64,000 bases of DNA from NCBI GenBank assembly GCA_013399115.1, contig VXAA01003855.1:239467-303466 (forward strand). Direction: 5' to 3'. Numbering within the stretch: the first letter of the stretch is position 1; each line of letters opens with the position of its first letter. The notes beneath the pieces are model-generated. The model was not told the origin of the DNA. It made no database searches and saw only the letters and a program-made list of their open reading frames with translations. Shown in pieces: positions 1-60,732 of this stretch. The translations under genes were made by a program, and so were the position numbers. Source of the stretch: Anseranas semipalmata. Lineage: Eukaryota; Chordata; Aves; Anseriformes; Anseranatidae.

Positions 1-320
1 TAAAGGGGGCTTATAAAAGGATGGAGAGGGACTCTTTACTCGCGTAGATAATGACAGGACAAGGGGCAGTGGTTTTAAACTAAAATAGGATAGATTTAGA
101 TTAGACATTAGGAAGAAATTCTTCACTGTGAGGGTGGTGAGGCACTGGAACAGGTTGCCCAGAGAAGTTGTGGATGCCCCATCCCTGGTGGTGTTCAAGG
201 CCAGGTTGGATGGGGCCCTGGCCAACCTGACCTAGTGTCATCCCTGCCTACGGCAGGGGGGTTGGAACCAGATGATCTTTTAGGTCCCTTCCAACCCAAT
301 CCATTCTATGATTGTATGAT
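1..320 (+). mobile_element. CR1 LINE 3' end (cut by the window edge)
   Basis: Sequence of the reverse-transcriptase C-terminus and 3' UTR of a CR1 retrotransposon, closely parallel to the other copies here: a GGAAGAAATTCTTCACTG-type block, GCACTGGAACAGGTTGCCCA, and a terminal CCATTCTATGATTGTATGAT. The 5' part lies left of the window. Frame is degraded, so it is a dead copy. Confidence 0.9.
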
Positions 321-2689
321 AAGCTGCTGGCACCCCAGGGGCCATCAGAGCTGCCTATATCCCTTTTTTTATCATGCCACCAGCAGGGATCGTCAGTTAT
401 CTGAAAAACCTTGCTTTGGGTGATGCAGGGGGAGCTTGGTGGTAGGCCACTTAGTCATGCCTCTCTAGCCACGTGTTCTGCAGGTTAAGATGGCTATCAA
501 CTTCTTGGCAAGGAGACAGGGCTAAGATTTTCTGGCAAGACTGGCAAATAGAGAACACTTACCATATGAAATCTTTCCATTGCCTCAGACCCAAATGATA
601 TTCTTCACACATTCTCAGACAACCAACCTCTGCAGTTTCTGCAGAGCATTCCCCTTCAATTCATGAAAAAGGTATCCAGCTGTTGAAACAAAGATCACAG
701 CTGTGCCACACCAAGCTAGACAAACCAAGACATCAGGCATTTTCCCGCTAGGCAGTTTCTTTATGCAACAGAAGGTGCAAGCAGGAGAGGGCTGGCAGCT
801 CACAATCTTTCCCACAATCAGAGAGTTGGCATTTAGCTGCCATCACAGATCTTGTGGTGAGCAAGGCTATAGGCTGGGCAAGGTAAAGCATGCTTACAGA
901 CACACATAGTTTCTACAGGGGAATCAAGTTTGTTGTTGTTGCTATTGTTATTTTCTTTTATTGTTGTTGTTGTTGTTTTTGTTTTAAAGTCACTAAGACC
1001 AGCAACATGTATGTTATATTCCCGACCTGATATGCAAGGGAAAGGGATGCAGGAACAGCTGCTGCATGCTTTATAAACTGTAATTTGACAGCAGATTTGA
1101 TTCAAGGCAAAACTTTCCCTTCTCTAGTGCCTGTTTTTCAGTAGGCAGTTCTACCAGGCTTGCATTGATTGCCATGTAAACTTTTCTTAGCTAGCTAAAA
1201 AATTGCCTTGGTGAAAACAGGTTAAACACATTCAGCAGTTTCCCTCCAGGAACAAGCATGTGATTTCGCACTCTCAGCTTCTTCTTGTGGAAGTGCTGCC
1301 AATACTGGTGGATCCAAAAAATCTCATCTTTTATGCTCTTAAAGCAACATTCTCCCCTCTTCCCCCTACCAAAACAAAGCTGCAGTGTTTTATCCTCTAA
1401 TATAAAATAAATGGCAGGATTCCAGCACTTGCAGTCACCTCTGCTAGTGAGTATGTGTGCAAGGGAAGACGATCATGCAAAGGAAATCGATTATTTTCAG
1501 ACTTCCAAGTGGTCCTTTCTAAGACATGCAGGGAACATTTTTTAAATGATGAAAAATACCTCAGTGTCCCTTACTGTGCCTTGGTGCCTAGTAAACATGA
1601 TTTCAGCAGTTCTGTTATCTCTGTAGGCCTTTGTAACTGGCACGGAGAAGACATGGTAGAGCTGCAGCTGGAACAGCATTTGCTTTTGTTTCCTGATTTA
1701 TGCTCTCCCTCTAAAAAGTATTTTTTTTTTCCAACATTTAACTCAAGTGGCTCAATGATAGGGCCGATGTTGCTCTCTCTAGTGTCTATCCATACATCTC
1801 TCTGGTATGCACTTTGGAGAACTACATCTGAGATGCACCCTGATGTTTAACAGCTGCATCTGGCAAAGACTAACATTCAGGGAATCCAAAGCAACATGAA
1901 TGATATACAGTACAGACTTCTACCTTATTACAACAGCATTGACTCTGTAGAAAGGTAGCCACTGCTGTTTAAAGAAAAAAGAGCTGGTGAGCCTTCTTTA
2001 GCTCTGCAGCAATTCACAACTGGCATTTTGAGAGTAACATGGCACCCATCTGCTCCAGCATAATGGCTCATTTTCCAAGGTGGAATGAACACAGCACCTT
2101 GAAAAAAAATAAGCATGGCACATGATCTGAGAAAGAGTAGTACTTACTTTTTTTAAGTTTTGAGACTGATAAATGCAGGCTCTGTTTTACTGATATAGGC
2201 AGTGATAACGTGGCTTGTCTATGCCTCCAGGTAGAAGAACTGAAGATGTAACACAAGAATTTTTGTATAGCCAGATGCACACTAATACAACGCCATATTG
2301 CGTTCTCAACTAGTGGATGCAAGTGGAGTGGGAACTCCTGTGCTGAGCTTATACAATCAAAACTGCTTCCTACCCAATTATCCGCTACAGTGATAGGATC
2401 GTGATTTTGGTGTGTGTTTTCTTCTACATTTTAAGTTAACACTGAAAAAAAAAAAATCTCTCCTTGCAGTTCTCTCCTTGCAAACATTTAGATATAGATT
2501 TAAAGATCAGCAGTCTCAAAATAGCCATCAATGTACTTCTACTGTGATAAGGATTTCCTTGGTAAAATTCTGTGGTTTGTATCATCCAATAAACCAATCT
2601 AAGTGATCAATAATGAAGATTTTCAGCTTTAAAATGTATCCAGTTGCCATACAGAAACATCGAAATCAACAGAACTGCTTGAAGTCAAG
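321..2689. other. Intergenic sequence downstream of LRP6
   Basis: No gene supported. It holds a GTT-rich microsatellite (about 928-983) and AT-rich unique sequence. The longest open frame (1455-1850, +) has no recognisable motif, composition or splice context and is taken as chance. Confidence 0.6.
928..983. repeat. GTT-rich microsatellite
   Basis: Interrupted TTG/GTT trinucleotide repeat in the intergenic sequence downstream of LRP6. Confidence 0.9.
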
Positions 2690-3360
2690 TATGCTGGATG
2701 AGAAGCTGGACATGAGCCGGCAGTGCGCGCTTGTGGCCCGGAAGGCCAACTATGTCCTGGGCTGCATTAAAAAAGGGGTGGCCAGCAGGGAGAGGGAGGT
2801 GATTGTCCCCCTCTACTCTGCTCTGGTGAGACCCCACCTGGAATACTGCGTGCAGGCCTGGGGCCCCCAGCACAAGAAGGATGTGGAGCTCTTGGAACGG
2901 GTCCAGAGGAGGGCCACTAAGATGATCAGAGGGCTGGAACACCTCTCCTATGAAGAAAGGTTGAGGGAACTGGGCTTGTTTAGCTTGGAGAAGAGAAGGC
3001 TCCGGGGAGACCACCTTGCGGCCTTCCAGTACCTGAAGGGAGCGTATAAACAGGAGGGGGAACGCGTGTTCACACACGTTGATAGTGATAGGACAAGGGG
3101 GAATGGTTTCAAACTAAGACAGGGGAGATTTAGGTTGGATATTAGGAGGAAGTTTTTCACTCAGAGGGTGGTGAGGCGCTGGAACAGGTTGCCCAGAGAG
3201 GTTGTGGATGCCCCATCCCTGGAGGCATTCAAGGCCAGGCTGGATGTGGTGCTGGGCAGCCTGCTCTAGTAGTTGGCAACCCTGCCCAGAGCAGGGGGGT
3301 TGAAACTAGATGATCTTTAAGGTCCTTTTTCATCCCAGGCCATTCTATGATTCTATGATT
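2690..3360 (+). mobile_element. CR1 LINE fragment with open reverse-transcriptase C-terminus
   Basis: 5'-truncated CR1 of about 670 bp. A frame stays open from the truncation point to a stop at 3267-3269 and encodes the C-terminal CR1 ORF2 segment, with [36 protein letters not shown] and [19 protein letters not shown]. The 3' end has the duplicated ATTCTATG octamer (3341-3360). The open frame suggests one of the youngest copies in the window. The fragment lacks the endonuclease and the catalytic RT core, so it cannot act by itself. Confidence 0.95.
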
Positions 3361-3509
3361 TTATCTATTTCATGCAAATACATCCGTGTTTGCAAAGTCT
3401 GCCTACAGCACCAGAAAGTTGAGCACATTCTGGCTTTTTTTTAGAGCAAAGACACTCATGGACTTTTAATTACCTTTCCTCTAGATACTGAAATAAAATA
3501 AGTACCACC
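3361..3509. other. Short spacer between CR1 and the LRP6 3' end
   Basis: About 150 bp of AT-rich sequence separates the CR1 3' end from the inferred LRP6 cleavage site; it includes the G/T-rich downstream element on the LRP6 sense strand. Confidence 0.5.
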
Positions 3510-3529
3510 CCTCTTTTTTCACTCTTAGT

Positions 3530-3535
3530 TTTATT
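3530..3535 (-). terminator. LRP6: Distal poly(A) signal AATAAA of LRP6
   Basis: TTTATT on the + strand reads AATAAA in the sense of LRP6, in the context TTTTTATAATAAAACTAAG. About 20-40 nt downstream the sense strand becomes G/T-rich (GGGGTGGTACTTATTTT), as expected beyond a cleavage site near 3510-3515. Confidence 0.75.
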
Positions 3536-3631
3536 ATAAAAATCAACATTTCATTTGTTACAACTCAGTTTATAGTAATAATTGGAAAGGATTTTTGTAC
3601 AAGGTTTATATACACCTTACAAGTAAAGCAC

Positions 3632-3637
3632 TTTATT
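3632..3637 (-). terminator. LRP6: Proximal poly(A) signal AATAAA of LRP6
   Basis: TTTATT on the + strand gives sense AATAAA followed by GTGCTTTACTTG. It lies just downstream in the sense direction of an 18-T run (3659-3642), which would act as a U-rich upstream element. It is about 100 nt before the distal signal, so both may be used. Confidence 0.6.
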
Positions 3638-3641
3638 TTAC

Positions 3642-3659
3642 AAAAAAAAAAAAAAAAAA
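3642..3659. repeat. 18-A homopolymer (U run in the LRP6 mRNA)
   Basis: Eighteen consecutive A on the + strand, immediately upstream in the LRP6 sense of the proximal poly(A) signal. Confidence 0.95.
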
Positions 3660-6600
3660 GTTAGTGAATGAGTGAATAGGGCTGACCAAATGTTGGTCAT
3701 TATAATATAAATACATCCTTGCAAAGCACCATCGTACCAAAGTTGATGAACAAGAGACACCAGCTGGCTTTAAGACAATGACAAACAGTGATTAAAGCTT
3801 ACAAAAAAGAACAAACAAAAACAAAACAAAAACAAGATTAAAAATCTGAAAGCAGCACCAGATCCTTCACTTGCAAACAAGGCTAGTTCAGCTTAAGCCT
3901 GGTGGTATCCTCCTTACAAAAAGACACTTTCATTTTCCCTGGCTGACTCTTAACTGCCTGGCTTAAAGCTATAGCCATTTTAATCAAGGCTTCAAAGCTG
4001 CTCCTTGTTCACTGAAAAGGGGGGAACAAGACTGCTCTCCAATAGTTTCATCATAACAATCGTGCATGCTATTAAGACAAACTCTGGCCTGAATCTAATA
4101 CAGACAGTTTACTTACTCTGCTCAGTTTTGGAGTGGATCACCCAGTCCCTATAAATGTTACACTAGCATCAACCATTGATCTGCCTTTTTAAAAATGAAA
4201 AGGAAAGAAGATTGCTTATTTGGATCACTATGGTATTCTGTTTTACTTCTTCTAGAAAGAAATTGAATGTTTTGTATCAATTTTCAAGCTGTTAGGTCAT
4301 TCCTAACTTATTTTCAAGGTGCATTTGTCACCTGCCAATTAATTTTCAAGCAATAACCCCATCACGATGCAATTTAAAATGCATGGCTAGGAAAACAATT
4401 TCTGAATAACAATGTTCAAATTATTTTTTGCACCCAATGAGCCACATATTTTTGGTTGTATAAATAATAATCTGCTACATGCACAGTACACATTCAAAAG
4501 CAGATTCTGTCCATAACAATGTTGTGTGACAAACATACTCAAGACAAGTATGTCAGGAAAAGAGTGATTGATAACGTTTCAGATATATTTTGAAGAAGTC
4601 ATTTGGTTCAGCAGCATGCGTGACCAGGGAGTTCTGTAGTTCAAGCCGCTCCCTCTAGAATGGTGGTAATCAATTAATTCAAGGAGATTTCCCAAGCAGC
4701 AAAGAATGGAAATAATACTCCAGAGAGTGGCCTTTTCTTTATCTTAAGACAGGTTTAACTGTTTTAAAGTAAAATGAATGAATCTGTGTTTAAGACTCAT
4801 AAATCAAACCATTTCTAGAGAATCAGATATAATAAATAGGGAAGCAATGCACAAACCAGAGACCAGAACACTGCCAAAGCCCATTAATGCAATAAATAGG
4901 GATTTTCTGCATGCTTCTTCACTTGCAGCGGATTTTAGCACCTGCCATATCAAGCAGTTTGGGTGCATTTTTCTTCATAATTACTACAACAGATTGATTT
5001 TTATGTACTTACAGAAAACAGAAGAGTTTTACTTATCTGCAAAATGGGCTCCAAAAATAATGGAACAGTATAAAAAATGTGCTTCCTCTCTTATCCGGCA
5101 TGACAGAGTATTAATTATTCAGGTTTAAAGTAGCAAGTAGTCTGCTGTCTGTCCTACAACCTAGACAAAAGAAGCCCGGCTTATATGAGACAGCATGACA
5201 GTACCCAACATTAGCACTTTGAAAGGTAGCAAGGCCAAATCTGCCAACGTGGGTGTGTGAACTTGTATGCATGCACAAGAAAATTATTAGCTTTGGGTAA
5301 ATTCACATTATCAAGATATGTGTACCTGTATACACATACTTGTACATGCACATGGGAGAAATGTTATGGCAGTAATCTGGAATTTACAATACTGAAAGTT
5401 ACAACTCACAGCAAAATTAATCCTTTGATATAAACTGGCTCATTTGCATGGTTTGCATTACTGTAAATATTCCATTTGATGTATGCACAGGTTGCATGAA
5501 TTTATATTCATGGAAACCATTCTTTATTTCAAATGCAAATTCTATATGTATGCATGTTCCATTTACCCTAAGTTCTTTCCAATAAATATCTTGGTATCTG
5601 AAAGCTGTGGAAAAATGATGTGTTCCATAGGAAGGTATCGAATGCATGCAGTATGACATGGCAGGTATAATTTTAAAAGGCAATTAAGTATCATGTTGCC
5701 ATTTAAACATGCAAAGCTCCTGCTGAACATGCAAAGGCTAGTTTTCAATGAACTTTATGCTGTAATATCCACTTATTTATTTTTTAAACTAGAAAGGACT
5801 GTCCCTTTCCTGATTCAGCATGCCAGCTATTTCCATGCCCAGACATTCGGCTATGAACACTTTCCAGGTGTCTAGACAAAAAACTGCATGTTTAATACAG
5901 TTGTGTTAAATACCCCCCATTTATACATGTCTGATGCTGTAAGATAAGGACCTCTGTGTGTAGCTTAAAGACTATGAACAGTCTCATTGACATCAGTGCA
6001 ACCACTTTGGTGTTAATGCTACGCATCCACTTCAGCTATCTCCTGAATTGATGTGTGTGTGTGTGTTACCTACAGTCCTAACATCTCAGTCAATTTGAGA
6101 AATAGCAGAAAGCATGATCCTGACTGAGGGAAAGAGAGAGTATCAGTCATGACTGGCTCAGTGGCAGAGAGAAACTGAGAGAATTGTTCAGTCTCAATGT
6201 TCAAGCAGTCTATGGTTTATCCACTGGGATTGAGTCAGGTGTACATACTACTTGCATCAATGCTTTTGCAATTTGGATATCTGGCTAAGAGGAGCTTCAC
6301 AGATCAGCAACTTATTCTAAATTTTACTCTAGATTTACTGGGAAAATACATGTACATGCAAAGGCAGATCACAGCTTCCCACTAAATAAATTCTTTGGTT
6401 AATCCAGACAAGAAACAGCCTGCTCCTTATGCTGGTCATCTTCAGTGGAAACAAACATAGTCTGTCCACTTTCCTGCTCTTCACATTAACCTCCCAGAGG
6501 CAGATCACTCAAAATATCTTATGCACAAAGTGAGATGTACTTATCAAAAATACTTGATCCAATACTGCACTAAATTACATGTTCACCTCATTGACTTCAA

Positions 6601-8130
6601 TTGAGTTACGCGTGGACGTAAACCAGCATAGAACTGAGGCAGCACGGCCCGTACGCAGAGAACTTCTCTCTTCCAAAGAGCCCTCGCTGTAAGTAACACA
6701 CTTACAAATTTACCTCCAGGAAGTCCCCTCAAAAAGGAACCTTCAGTGAAGCAGTGCAATTGCACCAGAAAGAGGATACCACTCCTTAAGCTTAACTACC
6801 TCAAGAGTTTTTTCAAACAGAAATTGGCACACTGAAAAAAGTATTTTGCAAGAAGAGACCATTGCCATCGCAGTACAAGCACTTGGACTGAGATATAACA
6901 ATGCAATATTCTTCTGAGTTCATTAGTGCAAGTTTCCACATGTGAACCCCACACGGAATGCTGCACATGAAAAAATGTAAACAACAGAGAAGTTTCTATT
7001 CTCATCGGCATGCCAGCCTCAACACCCCCCACCCAGCACACCCGCCCTCCCCCCCTTCATATAAATGGTTTTGAGTTCCCTTATAGTTCACAAGACCCTC
7101 ACCATCCATCCTGCTGGAGAACACAAACAAGCTTCTTCACCAACAAGGAAGAGCCAGAAGAACAGCTACCACAATTCCTAGATACCTAGAATAAAGCTGG
7201 GCAAATTCTCAGCGCACCAGATCCAGAGATCAACTGTAGTAGCCTGTAGTGCATCCAGGCTTTTTAAAGTTTTCTCAGGTGTCTTTGACTATGAAAATAC
7301 TCTTTATTATAGCTGGGATTCCAAATGCCATGGTTTTCCTTGGAGCTGAAACAAAACAAGGCTCCAGTATGCAAGAAGAGCGGCAGCACTAGCAAGAATT
7401 ATTTGTCACTAATTCTGTCAACAGTATGAATTAAAGCCCATGCCACATTTTCAGATAATTTCACTTAGTTGAAACTGGATGGGAAACAAACAACAGAGAA
7501 CAATGAAAGCCAATGGCACCTCTGAACGGTTATTCCGTCCATACTATGCCGAAAGGCTAAGAATGCAAAAGCTTTTATTTTGAGAGAGAAGATTCAGAGG
7601 TCCAACTTTTGAAGGCAGCAAGCACCTTCAACATGGATTTAATGTCAACAGAAGGTGCAAATGCATAATGCCATCTAGACTCAGGTATACTGTGAGCTCC
7701 ACTACAGTCAAAGCAAATTCAGAACACTGCACTGGAGTCAAAGAGGAGTTAATAATATCCTAGGTTGTCCCTCAACCTACACAAATAATGTTTTCACTTG
7801 ATTATATACTCTCCCTTTCAAAATTACCATGATGAGACCAAAGGGAGAAGGGGCTAAATAAGATAATATACAAAAATAGAGATGTGAATATAAAATGGTT
7901 TGGTTAAGAATATCTTAAAATTTGACATTCACAGCGGTTAATACTAAAGTATTAAACTCACACCACACAAAAGAGGAGGTATGTCAAAATCATACTGAGG
8001 AAACTGGCTTTACCTAACACAAATCATGAGCAGTTAATACAGCAAGGGAACACCTTCCAATGATCAAAACATCTATTTCTTATGGACAGTTGCTCCACTG
8101 AAAGTTAAATGCTTCCTTACTAGGAAAAAA

Positions 8131-8155
8131 ATAATATATATATTTATATATATAT
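8131..8155. repeat. Alternating AT tract in the 3' UTR
   Basis: ATAATATATATATTTATATATATAT is nearly self-complementary around its centre and could form an AU hairpin in the mRNA; it is also a likely length-variable site. Confidence 0.9.
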
Positions 8156-9326
8156 GATTTGTATACTGTGGTATCAATATACACTGAAAGTACTGCAAGG
8201 ATATATTATTCATTTACAGTAAAACTAACAATCCATGGTTAAATTTATAGTTTATAAATATGCTGTCTATATTATATGTGGTATAAAAATATTTGACATT
8301 TTGTGGGCACTAGGTCAAAATAAGTTTTTCTTTTTTAAGGGACTAAAAATCGTTCAGGTATATGCATATTACCCTTGTCAATTAGGTGAAAATCACACTG
8401 ACCCGGTACAAAGAAGAATCCTACCGTGTTGGCAAAATGAAGTAATGTATAGCATGACACTCACTGCATGACAAGGCTAATTAGGAATAAAAAAAAAAAA
8501 AAAAAAAGAATTTACAGCAGCCCAGTTCTAGCAGTACTTTAAATTAGGATTATATGATTTAAGTGACATGGGAAGGAAGAAAGGATGCAAGGATGCAGAA
8601 GAGATGAGAAAAGCTAAACAGTATTAAGAAAGCAAACTTTAAAATATACCCAACAAAAGTCATTGAAATTCCAGAAGCAAGGAGAGAGCTCTAAATGCTC
8701 TAGTTTGGTAAATGAATTAAAGAAAAACAGAGGTGTATTCTTCTAAGAGAAAAAAAAAAAGTGTGATTATTTTTCTGGATTCACTGCTACGATTGCTGTA
8801 TTCCTGTAGAAAACAAAGCCCTTTATGTAAGGTTAATATCTGTCCTGACTGTGTTTTCAAGTTTAACTTTAGTTGCTGGCCCTCTGTAGTTAATATAGAG
8901 GTTATTTGGCTACTTCCAAGTATCTATGGTATGCTGCTCTGAGACGGACTTCTTTATTATTAATTACTTTAAACATTTTTGGTATTGACAAACCCCACAT
9001 CTCACCTCGCTGGACAAGTGACACATCCTGGTCCTTCCATTTCCTTATGTGCTCAGTCACTTCACTGGATTAAGGCATGTTTTTGTGTTCCATTTGCAAA
9101 AATAAAAACTTTTTGTACAAATGTCTGGGTTCTTTTATACAAAAATTTTTCTTCTTATGGCACAAGCAGCAGTTGCTGTTTAAGAAAATATATAAATATC
9201 CTTTTTTTTTCTTCTGTACAAATATCTCCAGTATTCCTCCACCCCACTTAATAACATTTAACTGTACACTGTCCTACCTCATCCCTCGCCGAGAGCTCCC
9301 TCCCCCCTCCCCAGTAGAACATTTTG

Positions 9327-9334
9327 TATTTACA
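9327..9334 (-). promoter_or_regulatory. Candidate Pumilio-binding element TGTAAATA in the 3' UTR
   Basis: The + strand TATTTACA reads TGTAAATA in the mRNA, an exact match to the PUF consensus UGUANAUA, about 42 nt after the LRP6 stop codon. Single 8-mers occur by chance; only the position just past the stop makes it notable. Confidence 0.35.
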
Positions 9335-9375
9335 CTTTGATGGCGGAGGCAGATAACGGAGGGGGGGGCTGCCCC

Positions 9376-57195
<47,820 letters not shown>

Positions 57196-60100
57196 CTAGC
57201 TACCTTGATTTCACAGGACCTAACCAATCTGATGGGCACCAGCAGAGAATTCCACTCAAAAGGTTTCAAATCTGAGGTTACTCTTCTGTAGAAGTAATCA
57301 GATGTATTTACAGAGTAAATTCAAATTTCAAATTCAAATTTCCTTGTCCAAAATGTATTATGTTGGACCTGTTTTCTATCCACATCATTCCCTCCAAAGG
57401 TATTGAAATAGATATGCAGTGAATATGCTACAATTGTCTGCAAATAACAGATGGTCTGCAGCCTCTTAGGTGAAAAATTAATTAAAGAATTTACTGTTTG
57501 TTGTTGTTGGTATAGGGGACAACTGTGACAAACAAGCTGTATATTTCAACAACACTCTAAGAGTGGGAAAATGTAACTAACACAGAACACCATAAGTAAA
57601 TCTCCTTTGAGAAACTCCTATTTGAGGAGCCAGGTTTGGGAACTGGCCACTGTCAAGTGACAACGTAAAGCAGGAGGGCTTTCAGCTTTCCACAGATTTG
57701 TTGAGAACAAGCTTATCTGAACATATGAAGATAACTAACAGTGTGTCTTATGGAGTCATGTTGAGCTGCAGCATACAAAAGCCTTGCTGGCTTTTAGGTC
57801 AAAAGTCAGAATCCTAATAAACAACTAAGAACAGCTTGCAGTGCAGAAGATGCTTTCACATAGGACAACACAGACTGTTTAGTGGCACACGTGCTGGGTA
57901 CCTGATCGATGATGAACTTACTGTCTATTCTAACTCATTCTTGTTTCGTTTTCTATTCTATCTCACTAGATTTCACTGTAATGAAGGGTAAACAACCACC
58001 ACACCCCATTCCAACTAAATTGGCTTATCAGCTTGGAGTCTCAGAGAGATAAGAGCAGCTCAGGCCTCAGGGAAGCCTGAGCTAAGGTAAAAAATGTGTG
58101 CATCCTAAATGCAGGGAAAGTATGTTGCGACAGCTCTCCTCAAACAGTGAGGGGAAAGGTTTGGCAAGGGCTGATGTAGGTGCAAGGACAGAGGAAAAAA
58201 ACAAGGCTGGGGAAGGGGGGAAGGTTGAAGAAAAATTTAAAAACATTGCAGTGAAAAAGAGCCATCACCTAGCCACATGTTGTTCATGCTTCTATGCCTT
58301 GATCTTACAAAGGTATAAATAAGGGCTAGAAGACTAAAAGAGCGACTACTAAAACAACCAGGTTGCTGATTAAAAAAATATCTAGTGTCTGGTGCCAAAT
58401 TTCTTTTTTAAATGTCAGTAATTGTGGTTGGTGCTAGATGAAACCTCATTGCATGCCAAACTTTGGACAGATGCCAAAGCAGCCATTGCCTCATTTACAG
58501 CAAGTTTAACACATTAAAAACATGTAAAACGCTTTCACAGTGCTGCAAGAAACAGTACTTTTCAACAGCTGAAACTTAGATTATTATTACAAGTGTTCCT
58601 GCTTGGTAGTCCAGAATGGATTAAGATCAGCTTTAGGATCCTCTGTCCTAAAATACCTTGTGTTTAGAAACACATGTACACACTACTCAATTGTTCTTCT
58701 AGTGAATAACTCTTATACAATAACTAATATCAGGAAGAGGGAACCTGTAATTACATGTCTAAGCATTCTTCAAAATAATTTAAAGCATGTGACATAGTAA
58801 ACGGAAAACAGGCACGTTAATAAGATTTTTATAATTGCAGAAGCAACTAATCTTGTCACAACAGTCTGTTACATCTGTATTTGTTGCTACTAAGTATATC
58901 AAACAATGCAGCATTAAGATCCAAGCATTCAGTTGCATTATGGTCATGAGGTATTAATACATAACCAATCACAACTCAATTTCAAGTAAGAAATCTCTAG
59001 CACTTCCTTATCAACTTCACGGTCACTTATCCAACTTACCTTTTATACAAAACTGCAATAGTAACAATAATATCCTTTTGCATTATCTAATAAAATTAAG
59101 GTTGAGAGAATGCACTGACCTCAGATTTCCAGTCAGAAAGCTATATATAGTCTATCATATATAAAAAGTGTAAGGTATAATTTAAAAATAATTTGTGTGC
59201 TTTAACTGAAGTTGACGGTCATTTTGGAAAACCAGTGCCAATTTCGCAGAAAGACTGGCTTAAGTACAGCTATGCCTTTGCAGAAACTCACCCTTAAAAT
59301 TGACCAGCTGACCTTCCCAATTGTTCTCAAAGAGGAGCCATTTCATCAGCTTCAGTATCCTGCTTTCGCGTTGCAACACTTTTGTTTAGTCCAATAACAG
59401 ACTGTGTCTAAGCCTTAATTCAACCTCAGGAAATTATTGCCTATCAGCCAACCCATGTTGCACGTGGGATCCCTGAGCTACAAATTTCATGGTCTGTATC
59501 TAACTTTCCCCCACCCCACCCCAATCAAGCAATAAAAAGTTTAAAGCTTAGTTTAAAGCTATTAAAAGCAAATTTGCAAACTGACACCTCAGCTGCTTAG
59601 TTACATCACCAGCCATTCTGTTCAGTAAAGAGAAACTGAGCAGCAGAGAAACATCTCATTCCAAGGTAGGCTGGGGGAAAAGCATTTCAAATGCCTTCAG
59701 ACATTTGTCAGGCTTGTCCTGACAATAGTAAAAAAAAAAAAAAAAAAGCAAATGCAAGAGCTGGGCACATTCATGGCGTGATCACCTTACTACCTTTATC
59801 ACAGTCAAGGAAAATGCAGTCTGAGAACTAAAATGAGCTATTTGAACTTGTGGCAAACACCAACTGCAGAAAGTTTGGCCTGGTTGTGCACTGATCACAA
59901 CATAATCAGAAGACTGCTCAAGGTACTTGAAGCTGCAAGGACATAGCAGAATCAATCAGTTTTGTTCACCTCTATTCCAAAGCCCTGCTACAGTACAAAA
60001 GCTAAAATTTGACAGCAGGATCTCCATACTTCTTCACTCTGCCTCTTCAAGAAAATCCTGCCTCTAATGATGAGCACGATGGAGAACACAACAAGTATGG

Positions 60101-60695
60101 AATCAAGTTAAAAAAAAAGAAAAGGCAGGAAAAGACAATACAGGTTGCATGCCAACCTTTTAATTAATTAATCAGCACTTACTTGGAGATTGGAATCAGA
60201 CACAAACGTACAACACCTCAAACGTCAGCTGGCTCAAATGCCTGCAAAAAGGTGCATCAAGGCTGCAACCAGCACTCCGATTTCAGCATGCACATGCAGA
60301 CCTGAGGTAGTTTTCCTCTGGACAACTTGTACTGCACATACAAAAAGGATGAAGCCATCTAGACAAGCTCTCAGCGGACTTGGAGCAGTTTATTGCCCAC
60401 ACTGTTGTCTTTTCGGTAACATATACTGGAGACCTATACTGCACCCAACAAAAGCATGCCTGTAGACAGAACTGCATGTTGAATATAGTGCTGGGATTGA
60501 GGGCGCAGACCACCTAGTGTGCCAGGGTGTGTGCTCACAGCATTTGAACCACCGTGTGCAAAGTTTCCAGGCAAAAACAGTGAACTACCTTGCATAAGGC
60601 TGTAACACATTTAAAGTCAGGCCCCCCTGCTCACCCTCCCTCGCTGATCTCTCACACAATCAATCCTAAGTGATCTTGGCAACCCCTAACTTATA

Positions 60696-60732
60696 AAAAC
60701 AAACAACAACAACAAACAAACAAACAAAAAAA
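60696..60732. repeat. CAA/AAAC simple repeat, intron 5
   Basis: Mixed CAA and CAAA units on the + strand. Similar tracts are at 13329-13349, 37436-37468 and 53662-53745. Confidence 0.9.

Larger units (their letters stand above)
3510..9375 (-). other. LRP6: LRP6 3' untranslated region (same exon as the stop codon)
   Basis: About 5.87 kb from the stop codon to two closely spaced poly(A) signals. No coding potential beyond short chance ORFs, no splice structure needed and no CR1 insertion; this is consistent with a continuous 3' UTR, and human LRP6 also has one of roughly 5 kb. It is AT-rich, with an alternating AT block (8131-8155), an A run at 8489-8507 (a U run in the mRNA) and a (TG)n tract at 6052-6067. 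The 3' boundary is inferred from the signals and may be off by tens of bases. Confidence 0.8.

Noticed and set aside
1455..1850. A 131-codon + strand open frame downstream of LRP6
   Set aside because: No recognised domain, no splice context and low-complexity T-rich codons; consistent with chance.
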